From: Sphingobacteriia bacterium
GTDB taxonomy: Bacteria > Bacteroidota > Bacteroidia > B-17B0 > Aurantibacillaceae
Length of the DNA: 53,311 nucleotides
Assembly (NCBI GenBank): GCA_009927275.1
Contig: RFNG01000106.1
Coordinates: 1-53,311 of the forward strand
Reading direction: 5' to 3'
Shown here: in pieces, positions 18,616 through 26,915 of the stretch
Layout: each line of letters starts with the position of its first letter
Numbering within the stretch: position 1 is the first letter of the stretch
Notes under the pieces: generated by a model
Databases searched by the model: none
Told to the model about the DNA's origin: nothing
What the model saw: only the letters and a program-made list of their open reading frames with translations
Program-made: the position numbers and the translations under genes

Positions 18616-19497
18616 ATGCTTTCACTTGATTTTAATACCTTAAGCACACCCGACCGGCAACGTTGGCTCCAAAATGCCATTGTTCCTCGCCCTATAGCTT
18701 TTGTAAGCAGTATCAGCGTAACAGGCATCTCTAATATTGCACCCTTTAGTTTTTTTAATGTGATGTCCTCAAATCCGCCGCTTTTGGTTTTTTCACCTGC
18801 CTTAAGCGGAAAAACCGGAGCTGCAAAAGACACCCTTATCAATTTAAAAGAAATTCCCGAATGTGTTGTAAATTTAGTGCATTACGATATCATTCAGGCC
18901 TGCAGTCTATCCAGCAGTCCCTATGCACCTGAAATTAGCGAGTTTGATAAAAGTGGATTAACACCCCTTCGTTCTATAGCGGTTAAACCCTTTCGCATTG
19001 CTGAAAGTAAAATTCAATTTGAATGCCGAATTACCAATATTGTAGAATTAGGAACCTCCGGTGGTGCCGGAAATTTAGTATTGGCGGAGGTATTACATAT
19101 GCATGTGGATGATGTACTTTTAAATGCTGATCAAAAGCTTAATCCATTTGCATTAGATTTGGTTGCACGTGCCGGTGATAATTGGTATTACCGTATGATT
19201 CCGGACGGATTTTTTGAAATTACAAAGCCTATATCGGAATTAGGTATTGGATACGATCAATTACCAGATTTTATTAAAAATAATCAGGTATTAAATGCAA
19301 ATATCAAATCTTTTTTAGCCAGTATTTCCACTATTCCCAATAATAAAACTGTTGATGAATACATAAAATTACATCAAATACCTGATAATCAAAATGATAT
19401 GATTATTAGATTAAACCATTTAATGAAGCAAAATAACTGCCTTGAGGCCTGGTGTTTGTTATTAGCATTTGATAACTATTACAATAAAACCACTTAA
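18616..19497 (+). CDS. Flavin reductase family protein (FMN-binding split barrel)
   Basis: Protein of 293 residues with the flavin reductase-like N-terminus: VPRPIAFVSSISVTGISNIAPFSFFN binds FMN, followed by PLLVFSPA and an ECVVNLV stretch. Family members reduce or bind FMN and may serve oxygenases; the substrate is unknown. The ATG at 18616 is chosen because it directly follows the receptor stop (TAATATG) and starts the conserved domain. A TTG five codons earlier would overlap the receptor. It leads a group with the DUF3127 protein, asparaginase and cysteine synthase. Confidence 0.88.
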   Translation: MLSLDFNTLSTPDRQRWLQNAIVPRPIAFVSSISVTGISNIAPFSFFNVMSSNPPLLVFSPALSGKTGAAKDTLINLKEIPECVVNLVHYDIIQACSLSSSPYAPEISEFDKSGLTPLRSIAVKPFRIAESKIQFECRITNIVELGTSGGAGNLVLAEVLHMHVDDVLLNADQKLNPFALDLVARAGDNWYYRMIPDGFFEITKPISELGIGYDQLPDFIKNNQVLNANIKSFLASISTIPNNKTVDEYIKLHQIPDNQNDMIIRLNHLMKQNNCLEAWCLLLAFDNYYNKTT

Positions 19498-19533
19498 AAA
19501 TAAATAATTTAAAGCCGTAAAAATATAAATGCT

Positions 19534-19908
19534 ATGGAAATAATTGGACTTTTAAAAGTAAAGTTTGACACTCAAGTTGTGAGTGATCGTTTTAAAAAAC
19601 GTGAATTTGTATTAACCACAGAGCCTTCAGGAAATTACCCTCAACATGTATCTTTTCAGTTAACTCAAGATAAATGCACTGTTTTAGATGGTTATCACGA
19701 AGGAGATGAAATAAAAGTACATTTTAACTTACGTGGTCGGGAATGGAATGGCCCGCAGGGAATAAAATATTTCAATACGCTCGAAGCTTGGCGCATAGAA
19801 AAAATTAATTCAGCCGGCCCGTCATCCGCTGCTTCATCCAACTCAGGTTCATCACAGAGTGCACCTGTTTCTGGTACTCCAGAAGATGCAGATGATTTTC
19901 CATTTTAA
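19534..19908 (+). CDS. DUF3127 protein with SSB-like acidic C-terminal tip
   Basis: Protein of 124 residues recognised as DUF3127, a Bacteroidota family of unknown function. Residues 1-90 form a compact beta-rich domain (MEIIGLLKVKFDTQVVSDRFKKREF and GDEIKVHFNLRGREW). This is followed by a low-complexity Ser/Gly/Ala linker (about 92-115) and the acidic tip DADDFPF. This layout (OB-like domain, disordered linker, acidic tip ending in PF) closely resembles single-stranded DNA-binding protein, whose tip recruits repair proteins. A nucleic-acid role is inference from this resemblance. The stop overlaps the asparaginase start (TTTTAATG). Confidence 0.82.
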   Translation: MEIIGLLKVKFDTQVVSDRFKKREFVLTTEPSGNYPQHVSFQLTQDKCTVLDGYHEGDEIKVHFNLRGREWNGPQGIKYFNTLEAWRIEKINSAGPSSAASSNSGSSQSAPVSGTPEDADDFPF

Positions 19909-20969
19909 TGAATTCTAAAGAAGATACCCGTATACTATTAATTTATACCGGGGGTACCATAGGTATGGTTCAGGATGCTCAAAGTGGCGAGTTACGCCCC
20001 TTTGCATTTTCAAAACTCAATGACCATATGCCTGAATTGCATCAGTTACCATTAAAATTAGATGCCATAACCACACAGCAGCCAATTGATTCCTCCAACA
20101 TGAACTTTAGCCACTGGGTTGAATTGGTAAATCTAATTAAGGCGCAATACCATGCGTATAATGGCTTTGTTATTTTACATGGAAGTGATACGATGAGCTA
20201 TACGGCCAGTGCCTTAAGCTTTATGCTTGTTAATTTAAATAAAGCCGTTATCTTAACCGGTTCTCAACTGCCCCTTGGTGTTGTACGAACCGATGGCAAA
20301 GAAAATTTACTTACAGCCATTGAATTGGCAGCGGCTAAACGCCCTGATGGCAGTGCTAAAATTTCTGAAGTATGTGTATATTTTGAATATAAACTGTATC
20401 GGGGCAATCGTTGCATTAAGTATAATGCAGAACATTTTGAGGCATTTAAATCGCCCAATTATCCATTACTTGCTGAAGCCGGTGTGCATATCACTTACAA
20501 CGACCAATATATTTTAGCACCGGCATCCGATGCTGTTTTTAAAGTAAATACTACATTAAGTAATGCCCTGTACGTTTTACCATTGTTTCCTGGAATGAAC
20601 CTAAATAATTGTGTGCCATTATCAGCACTTAAATCGGTTAAAGCACTCATCTTACATACCTTTGGTGCTGGAAACGGTCCCACGTCGGATTGGTTTACTA
20701 CGTATTTAAAATCAGTAATCGACTCGGGAATACTTATTGTAAATGTATCACAATGTAAAGCCGGTGCTGTTATTCAAGGCATGTACCAAACCAGTATGCA
20801 ATTTAAAGCTTTAGGTGTTATTAGCGCAGGCGATATGACACTTGAGGCAAGTATTACCAAATTAATGGTTTTACTGGGGCAATCACAAGACCCTAAATGG
20901 ATAACCCATTGTTTTGAAACAAATATTTGCGGCGAACGCACCACTACTTATGAATACAAACCTGTGTAA
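19908..20969 (+). CDS. ansA: Type I L-asparaginase
   Basis: Hydrolyses L-asparagine to aspartate and ammonia in the cytoplasm. The 353-residue protein has both catalytic threonine regions, YTGGTIGM near residue 13 and LHGSDTMSYTASALSFML near 88-105, and a late Lys-containing KENLLTAIELA segment typical of asparaginases. There is no signal peptide, which fits the cytoplasmic type I enzyme. The start overlaps the DUF3127 stop by one base. The 3' end overlaps the cysteine synthase gene by 20 bases, so both are in one operon. Confidence 0.95.
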   Translation: MNSKEDTRILLIYTGGTIGMVQDAQSGELRPFAFSKLNDHMPELHQLPLKLDAITTQQPIDSSNMNFSHWVELVNLIKAQYHAYNGFVILHGSDTMSYTASALSFMLVNLNKAVILTGSQLPLGVVRTDGKENLLTAIELAAAKRPDGSAKISEVCVYFEYKLYRGNRCIKYNAEHFEAFKSPNYPLLAEAGVHITYNDQYILAPASDAVFKVNTTLSNALYVLPLFPGMNLNNCVPLSALKSVKALILHTFGAGNGPTSDWFTTYLKSVIDSGILIVNVSQCKAGAVIQGMYQTSMQFKALGVISAGDMTLEASITKLMVLLGQSQDPKWITHCFETNICGERTTTYEYKPV

Positions 20970-21933
20970 TTCAATTTTAGATACCATTGGAAATACACCC
21001 TTAGTTAAACTAAATGCCATTTTTAAACATTTTCCATGCCCGGTATATGCTAAAATAGAAACCTTTAATCCCGGAAACTCTATTAAAGACCGCATGGCTC
21101 TTAAAATGATTGAAGATGCAGAACAGCAAGGCGTATTAAAGCCCGGTGCAACAATTATAGAAGGCACCAGCGGTAATACAGGAATGGGACTTGCCATAGC
21201 CGCTGTTATAAAAGGCTATAAGTGCATTTTTACAACCACAGACAAACAAAGTAAAGAAAAAATTGATGCGTTAAAAGCTTTCGGCGCTGAAGTAATAGTC
21301 TGCCCTACCGATGTTGAACCCGAAGATCCACGTTCCTATTATAGTGTTTCATCACGTTTAAGTCGTGAAATTGTAAATTCATGGAAACCCAATCAATATG
21401 ATAATCTTAGCAATACAAAAGCCCATTACGAACAAACAGGGCCAGAAATTTGGAACCAAAGTCAGGGAGCCATTACACATCTTATTGCAGGCGTTGGAAC
21501 AGGCGGCACACTCTGCGGTACTGGAAAATATTTAAAAGCACAGCAATCCACAATTCAAGTATTAGGTATAGATACTTACGGTTCGGTTTTTAAGTCGTAT
21601 AAAGAAACCGGCATTTTTAAACCCGAAGAAATTTATCCCTATGTGACCGAAGGCATTGGTGAAGATTTTTTACCCGCTAATGTTGATTTTTCAATTATAG
21701 ATCATTTTGAAAAAGTAAGTGATAAAGATGCTGCTTTAATGACACGTCGTATACCTCGAGAAGAAGGTATTTTTGCAGGAAACAGTGCCGGTGCTGCATT
21801 TGCCGGTACACTTCAAATGCAGTCACGATTTAAAAAGGGTGATTTTGTTGTAATCATTATACATGATCATGGCACGCGTTATCTCGGTAAAATGTTTAAC
21901 GATGAATGGATGCAATCTAAAGGCTATTTATAA
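20950..21933 (+). CDS. PLP-dependent cysteine synthase family protein
   Basis: Fold type II PLP enzyme of 327 residues in the cysteine synthase/cystathionine beta-synthase group. It probably forms cysteine from O-acetylserine and sulfide. Visible features are ILDTIGNTPLVKL, the PLP lysine in NPGNSIKDRMA (Lys46), the TSGNTGMGLA substrate loop and the phosphate-binding GVGTGGTLCGTGKYL. The ATG at 20950 gives the family's normal N-terminus; an earlier in-frame ATG adds 12 unrelated residues. Whether it is CysK-like or CBS-like cannot be decided here. It overlaps ansA by 20 bases and the porQ-like gene by 10 bases on the opposite strand. Confidence 0.92.
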   Translation: MNTNLCNSILDTIGNTPLVKLNAIFKHFPCPVYAKIETFNPGNSIKDRMALKMIEDAEQQGVLKPGATIIEGTSGNTGMGLAIAAVIKGYKCIFTTTDKQSKEKIDALKAFGAEVIVCPTDVEPEDPRSYYSVSSRLSREIVNSWKPNQYDNLSNTKAHYEQTGPEIWNQSQGAITHLIAGVGTGGTLCGTGKYLKAQQSTIQVLGIDTYGSVFKSYKETGIFKPEEIYPYVTEGIGEDFLPANVDFSIIDHFEKVSDKDAALMTRRIPREEGIFAGNSAGAAFAGTLQMQSRFKKGDFVVIIIHDHGTRYLGKMFNDEWMQSKGYL

Positions 21934-23000
21934 GCCCTGCGTAATGATTTAATAGGTATTGTAAAAGTAACGTAATGCCCTCCTAAGGGTACTGATATAT
22001 TCTGAAACCCATACGAAAATCCAAACCTTCTGGTTTGAAACATCATTCCAAAATTTAAACCGGTAGTATTAATACTTCGCTCTAATTCCTCTTCTTGTGC
22101 CCTTCTAAAAGTATATCCAAAACTTAATTTAAATTGCTCTGAAAAAACAACTTCTGTACCCAGCTGTATATGATTACTTAACATTTTAAAAAAATTTGAA
22201 CTGCGTTCTGCAAATTTTTGCCAATCTGTTGAGTCTGTAATTGAAGTATTAAACGCTGTATTAGTGTTTGTAATTTGTTTTGGCACAATTCGGTTAAACT
22301 GTTCTAAACCTTCATAAACCAACATTAATCGAAATGGTGCTTTACTGAGTTTATGTGAAAATCCAAATTGAGTTGTAAACGGCAGTGAATTTGCTGTATA
22401 AGAAGCTTGCCAAATCCAACCTACATTTTTAATATTTAATGCCAAATGTGTATTTGCAGATAAATGTGCCATTATAGAGGCGTCGCAGGTACTTGCAAAT
22501 GCACGATATAATTCAAATTGTTGCCAAAGTAAACCGGTTCCAATTCCTATACTAAATATGGAATCAGCTATAAAACGCTTGTAATATATTTTACATTGAT
22601 ATTCACCAACGTTAAATGTACTTGTTGCATTTCCAAAGTCATCCATACCTTTTAGTTGGCGGGCCTGAATGCTTCGTATGCCAATACCCAATACGGCTTT
22701 TTTTATACTGTATGCAGTAAACAGTCCATGTTGTTTAAACGCCGGACCCTGATTACTAAAATGAACATACCATTGCTTTGACATTTCAGGACGTAAAAGC
22801 GCTGGATGCACAGCCCCAGCTTGTATGTTGCGATCCCATTGTACTATTGCCAAATCAGCCATTCCAGCATGACGTGCATTTACCGGCATGTTTAATAATC
22901 TAAAGGACGTTTGAGCCGATTGTGATAATAAAAAATTATATGATACACATAATAAAAGAAGTACTACAAAGTTACTATGTGTTATTTTACGGATGTCCAA
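21924..23000 (-). CDS. porQ: T9SS outer-membrane protein, PorQ-like
   Basis: Protein of 358 residues with an N-terminal signal peptide (about 8-27) and a beta-barrel pattern of alternating residues through the C-terminal half (IQLGTEVVFSEQFKLSFGYTFRRA). The N-terminal segment FRLLNMPVNARHAGMADLAI and the block LKGMDDFGNATSTFNVGEYQ match PorQ. PorQ is part of the type IX secretion attachment complex (PorU/V/Q/Z), which processes and anchors cargo at the cell surface. It is downstream of a SurA-like chaperone and overlaps it by 19 bases, which fits an outer-membrane biogenesis operon. The assignment rests on pattern recognition. Confidence 0.75.
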   Translation of the reverse strand: MDIRKITHSNFVVLLLLCVSYNFLLSQSAQTSFRLLNMPVNARHAGMADLAIVQWDRNIQAGAVHPALLRPEMSKQWYVHFSNQGPAFKQHGLFTAYSIKKAVLGIGIRSIQARQLKGMDDFGNATSTFNVGEYQCKIYYKRFIADSIFSIGIGTGLLWQQFELYRAFASTCDASIMAHLSANTHLALNIKNVGWIWQASYTANSLPFTTQFGFSHKLSKAPFRLMLVYEGLEQFNRIVPKQITNTNTAFNTSITDSTDWQKFAERSSNFFKMLSNHIQLGTEVVFSEQFKLSFGYTFRRAQEEELERSINTTGLNFGMMFQTRRFGFSYGFQNISVPLGGHYVTFTIPIKSLRRAYK

Positions 23001-24315
23001 ACAGAATTTATTTTACAAGTTAAGGTGTCGTTAATTCGAATATAGGTTTTAGGAACATGTGTTTTAATCCATTCCTGGCGGGACTTTGCCTGTTCTGTTT
23101 GTACAGCCATTTGATAAAGTCTTGGATAATCATCCTTTAAATTGGCTTTATGTGGGGGAATTCTACTTTTAAGTTTTAAAATGCGATAGGCCGGCTTACC
23201 ATCATCCGTCATAAATTCCATAGGTTCTGAAACAGCACCCTCTTGCATAGGGTTTAATACGACTATAAGTCCGGGATCTATTAAATTTAAAGCATCGTTA
23301 TCAAATCGTGTGCTGGCATTATTACGATTTATTAATAAGCCATTTTGCTGAACGGTTTCAGCATCTTCACTGTATCGTTTTACTGCAGTTTCAAAATCAA
23401 GGGTATTGCTTTTTAAAGTTTGTAAACAGAATCGGCGAGTTTACGCGTGTTGTACCGATCGGAATTTGAAATTTTAGGAATTATAAGCAGGTGGCGTAAA
23501 TCTAATAAATCACCCTTACGCTGTATAAGTTGTATGAAATGATAGCCGTATGAGGTTTCAAAAACCTGAGATAATTCTCCCGGTTTAAGCCTAAATGCCA
23601 CCGCATCAAACTCAGGCACCATGGTTCCACGGGCTACATTGGCATAAAAACCTCCGTCTTTTGCAGATCCGGGATCTTCACTGTACAAACGACACATAGT
23701 ACTCATTGAGCTAATACCGTCAGCAACCCGTTTTCTAAATTCACTTATGGTTTTAAATGCAAGCGCCTTCGCCTCGGTACTTATTTTAGTTTTAAAAACC
23801 ATGTGCTGAAGCTCAAGTTCAGAATTAATAAGGGGTAAACTGTCAGTTGGTATTGCATTTATAAACTGACGCACCTCCGAGGGAGTAAGCTTTGAAGATC
23901 CGCTAATTTTTTGTAATACACGTTCGGACAACATGCGCTCTTCAACATCGGGTCGAAATTCATCTTTAATTACGTTAAGGCGTTTACCATAAAAGGCCTC
24001 CATTTTAGACTCAGATCCAAATTTATTAATAAAATAAGCCATTCTTCGACTAAGCTCGGTTTCAACCTCCGCATCACTTACGGTTATACTATCATGATCG
24101 GCTTGTACTAAAAGTAATTTTTGAAATAAAACAGATTCAAGCGCATTGCATACATCAGGTTTTTGAACAGATTCAAGTTCAAGTAATGCTTCTTGTATAT
24201 CCGATCTTAATATAGGATACTTGCCCACAACAGCATAAACTTCATCAACAGTGGTTTGTGCCTTTACAGGAAATACAAATGCTATTAATAAACAATGTAG
24301 AGCTATTTTTTTCAT
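22982..24315 (-). pseudogene. SurA-like periplasmic parvulin chaperone, frameshifted
   Basis: Periplasmic peptidyl-prolyl isomerase/chaperone for outer-membrane proteins. The N-terminal part (24315-23413, 300 residues) has a signal peptide (to about residue 19, VKAQ), a SurA N-domain and one parvulin domain (DGGFYANVARGTMVPEFD...YGYHFIQLI). It stops after SVYKL. The sequence continues one frame away as LKSNTLDFETAVKRYSED and on to the end at 22982, giving a second parvulin-like domain and about 443 residues in total, normal for the family. The join is at the run CTTTAAAAAGC near 23410-23416, where one added T or A restores a single frame. It overlaps acylphosphatase by 4 bases and the porQ-like gene by 19. 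Confidence 0.88.
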
Positions 24316-24581
24316 TTTCGAATTTCAAAAGTACTGAATACCTGTACAGCCACTTCACGAGCAATTACCTCATCTACATGAGCGCGTGGTGAGCCTGTGT
24401 AACACCAATCAATCAATAGATTTATAGCATTTTCTATTCCCTGCGCATATATAATAACCCCACCGTGTATTTCGTTTTTAACCCAACCGGATAAATTTAA
24501 CTGTTGTGCTTTTTTTTGAGTCAACATACGAAATCCTACCCCTTGAACATGTCCTTTAACCTTTATTTCATAACAGCGCAT
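24312..24581 (-). CDS. acyP: Acylphosphatase
   Basis: Small cytosolic enzyme of 89 residues that hydrolyses acyl phosphates such as acetyl phosphate or 1,3-bisphosphoglycerate. Both catalytic residues are visible: Arg18 in GHVQGVGFR and Asn36 in GWVKN. Length and the ferredoxin-like layout match the family. It is first in the unit acyP, SurA-like, porQ-like and overlaps the SurA-like gene by 4 bases (ATGA type). Confidence 0.95.
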   Translation of the reverse strand: MRCYEIKVKGHVQGVGFRMLTQKKAQQLNLSGWVKNEIHGGVIIYAQGIENAINLLIDWCYTGSPRAHVDEVIAREVAVQVFSTFEIRK

Positions 24582-24590
24582 GACTTTGCG

Positions 24591-24598
24591 TAAAGTTA
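24591..24598 (-). promoter_or_regulatory. Possible -7 box for the acyP unit
   Basis: On the minus strand TAACTTTA, 9 bases before the acyP ATG, matching TAnnTTTR. No -33 element recognised. Confidence 0.35.
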
Positions 24599-24627
24599 TT
24601 TAATTTAACGCACAAATACTTAAAATA

Positions 24628-25527
24628 TTGGATTCTGAAATCAAATACATTAAAGATATTGAAATACAAGCCAAAGGTATTGTGTCGGGTTTTATTAGCG
24701 GAATGCACCATAGCCCGTACCATGGATTTTCAGTTGAATTTGCCGAACATCGACCGTATTTAGAAGGAGATAATTTAAGGTTTTTAGACTGGAAGCAATA
24801 TGCTCGTACGGGCAAACGATTAACCAAACAATATGAGGATGATACAAATTTAAGATGTCATTTTATTTTGGATGCTTCGGCGAGCATGTTTTATCCCGAA
24901 TCGTATTCTAAAATTAAAACCGCCGTATATGCTATAGCCAGCATAATCGAATTGCTACGCAATCAACGCGATGCGTTTGGCTTAAGTTTAATACAAGATC
25001 AAGCCTTGCATTTGTTCTCTGAAAAAAGCACTAAAACACATGTTCAGCAAATACGCTTGCGATTAGCTGCATTGTTAGCTTCAGCGCCAGTTCCCCATAA
25101 TTCTCCCGATACAACCTTGCACTATATTGCAGAACACTTAAAAAAACAGGCACTAATTGTAATTTTCACCGATGGATTTTTTACAGAAGCTTCAATGCCT
25201 GCCTTTGAACATGCACTTCAGCATTTTAAACACAATCAACACGATGTTATAGTATTTCACGTATTGGACGAGGCCACTGAAGTGCAATTTAATTTTGAAA
25301 ATCAGTTGTACCGATTTATAGATTTGGAGCAACAATCAGAAATAAAAATAAACCCGCAAGCGCTTAAAAATATTTATCAAAATGAAATGCATTCCTTTCT
25401 TAAAAAATGGGAAACCGTGTGCCAAAAGTATTCGTTTGATTATTTCAAACTACATGCTGGAAATAATTATAATGCCCTCTTACATGCATTTTTACAAAAA
25501 CGCAACCGCCTAAAACGACGCTTATAA
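24628..25527 (+). CDS. DUF58 (von Willebrand A-like) protein
   Basis: Protein of 299 residues with the DUF58 signature: GFSVEFAEHRPYLEGDNLRFLDWKQYARTGKRL, then FILDASASM, a MIDAS-like DxSxS of the von Willebrand A fold. DUF58 proteins usually sit with MoxR ATPases and act in envelope or stress functions, but here no MoxR is adjacent. The start is TTG at 24628; an in-frame TAA at 24601-24603 and the lack of any ATG between support it. The stop overlaps the lpdA stop by 6 bases (TTATAA). Confidence 0.9.
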   Translation: MDSEIKYIKDIEIQAKGIVSGFISGMHHSPYHGFSVEFAEHRPYLEGDNLRFLDWKQYARTGKRLTKQYEDDTNLRCHFILDASASMFYPESYSKIKTAVYAIASIIELLRNQRDAFGLSLIQDQALHLFSEKSTKTHVQQIRLRLAALLASAPVPHNSPDTTLHYIAEHLKKQALIVIFTDGFFTEASMPAFEHALQHFKHNQHDVIVFHVLDEATEVQFNFENQLYRFIDLEQQSEIKINPQALKNIYQNEMHSFLKKWETVCQKYSFDYFKLHAGNNYNALLHAFLQKRNRLKRRL

Positions 25528-26910
25528 ATGTATCACCTCGCCATAAGCTGCAGCGGCAGCCTCCATAATAGCTTCACTCATCGTTGGGTGTGGATGAACG
25601 GTTTTAATTAAATCGTGTCCGGTAGTTTCCAGTTTTCGCAATGCCACTATTTCAGCAATCATTTCAGTAACATTAGCACCAATCATATGGGCACCTAACA
25701 ATTCACCATATTTGGCATCAAAAATCAATTTTATAAATCCATCGGATGCACCAGAGGCTTTGGCTTTTCCAGAGGCTGAAAACGGGAATTTACCAACTTT
25801 AATTTGATAGCCGGCGGCTTTTGCTTTATGTTCGGTATAGCCTACACTGGCAATTTCGGGTTGGCAATACGTGCAACCCGGTATATTATTGTAATTTAAG
25901 GGCTCCACATGAAGGCCTTTTATTTTCTCAACACAAATAATACCCTCAGCGCTTGCCACATGGGCCAAAGCTTGTCCGCCCACACAATCCCCTATGGCAT
26001 AATAACCTGGAATATTGGTGGCATAAAAAGGATTTGTTGCTATTTTACCATTTTCTGTTTTAATTCCAACGGCTTCTAAACCCAAATCCTGAATATTGGC
26101 TTCAATTCCTACTGCAGACAAAACAATATCCGCTTCAATTTCCGATAGGCCGGATGCTGTTTTTAACGTGACTTTACAACGAGCATCCTTAGTATTAACA
26201 CTTTCAACAGAAGTGGATGTTAATATGGTTACACCTATTTTTTTTAGCGACTTTTCAAGTTGTTTACTCACATCTTCGTCTTCAACAGGAACTATAGTGG
26301 GCATAAATTCTACAACCGTAACTTTGGTGCCCAACGTGGCATAAAAGTATGCAAATTCAATGCCTATAGCTCCACTGCCCACCACTACCAATTCTTTAGG
26401 CTGTTTAGGCAAGGTCATAGCTTCACGGTATCCAATAATTTTTTTTCCGTCTTGAGGTAAATTTGGTAATTGCCGTGAACGCGCACCTGTAGCTATAATT
26501 ATATGTTGTGCCTGGTATACAGTATCTTTACCATCATTTGAACGTACCGATACACGCTTACCGGTTAAAACGTTTCCTGTTCCAGAAAGCACCTCAATTT
26601 TGTTTTTTTTCATTAAAAACTGAATGCCTTTACTCATACCATCCGCTACATCACGACTACGTTTAATGATTGCAGAAAAATCAGCCGTAATGGAATCTGC
26701 AGAAATACCATAATCTTTGGCATGATTTAAGTACTCAAACACCTGAGCACTTTTTAGTAACGCTTTGGTAGGTATACAACCCCAATTGAGGCAGACGCCC
26801 CCTAAACTTTCTTTTTCAACCACTGCGGTTTTAAATCCTAATTGTGCAGCGCGAATGGCTGTAACATAGCCTCCAGGACCACTTCCAATTACTATTACAT
26901 CAAAGTTCAT
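25522..26910 (-). CDS. lpdA: Dihydrolipoyl dehydrogenase (E3)
   Basis: FAD enzyme that reoxidises dihydrolipoyl groups of 2-oxoacid dehydrogenase complexes using NAD+. The 462-residue protein has the N-terminal FAD motif VIGSGPGGYVTAI, the redox disulfide in GGVCLNWGCIPTKALL (Cys40/Cys45 region) and the NAD motif VVGSGAIGIEFAYFYATLG. The second FAD motif YAIGDC and the C-terminal catalytic pair HPHPTMSEAIMEA are also present. It starts 5 bases after the M16 protease stop, so it is probably cotranscribed with it. Other complex subunits are not in this window. Confidence 0.97.
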   Translation of the reverse strand: MNFDVIVIGSGPGGYVTAIRAAQLGFKTAVVEKESLGGVCLNWGCIPTKALLKSAQVFEYLNHAKDYGISADSITADFSAIIKRSRDVADGMSKGIQFLMKKNKIEVLSGTGNVLTGKRVSVRSNDGKDTVYQAQHIIIATGARSRQLPNLPQDGKKIIGYREAMTLPKQPKELVVVGSGAIGIEFAYFYATLGTKVTVVEFMPTIVPVEDEDVSKQLEKSLKKIGVTILTSTSVESVNTKDARCKVTLKTASGLSEIEADIVLSAVGIEANIQDLGLEAVGIKTENGKIATNPFYATNIPGYYAIGDCVGGQALAHVASAEGIICVEKIKGLHVEPLNYNNIPGCTYCQPEIASVGYTEHKAKAAGYQIKVGKFPFSASGKAKASGASDGFIKLIFDAKYGELLGAHMIGANVTEMIAEIVALRKLETTGHDLIKTVHPHPTMSEAIMEAAAAAYGEVIHL

Positions 26911-26915
26911 ATCGT

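Noticed and set aside
23405-23420. Programmed ribosomal frameshifting in the SurA-like gene (and similarly in pfkB and recQ)
   Set aside because: None of the three junctions shows a canonical slippery heptamer X-XXY-YYZ in the right frame with re-pairing, and these families are not known to use recoding. A plain indel explains them better.
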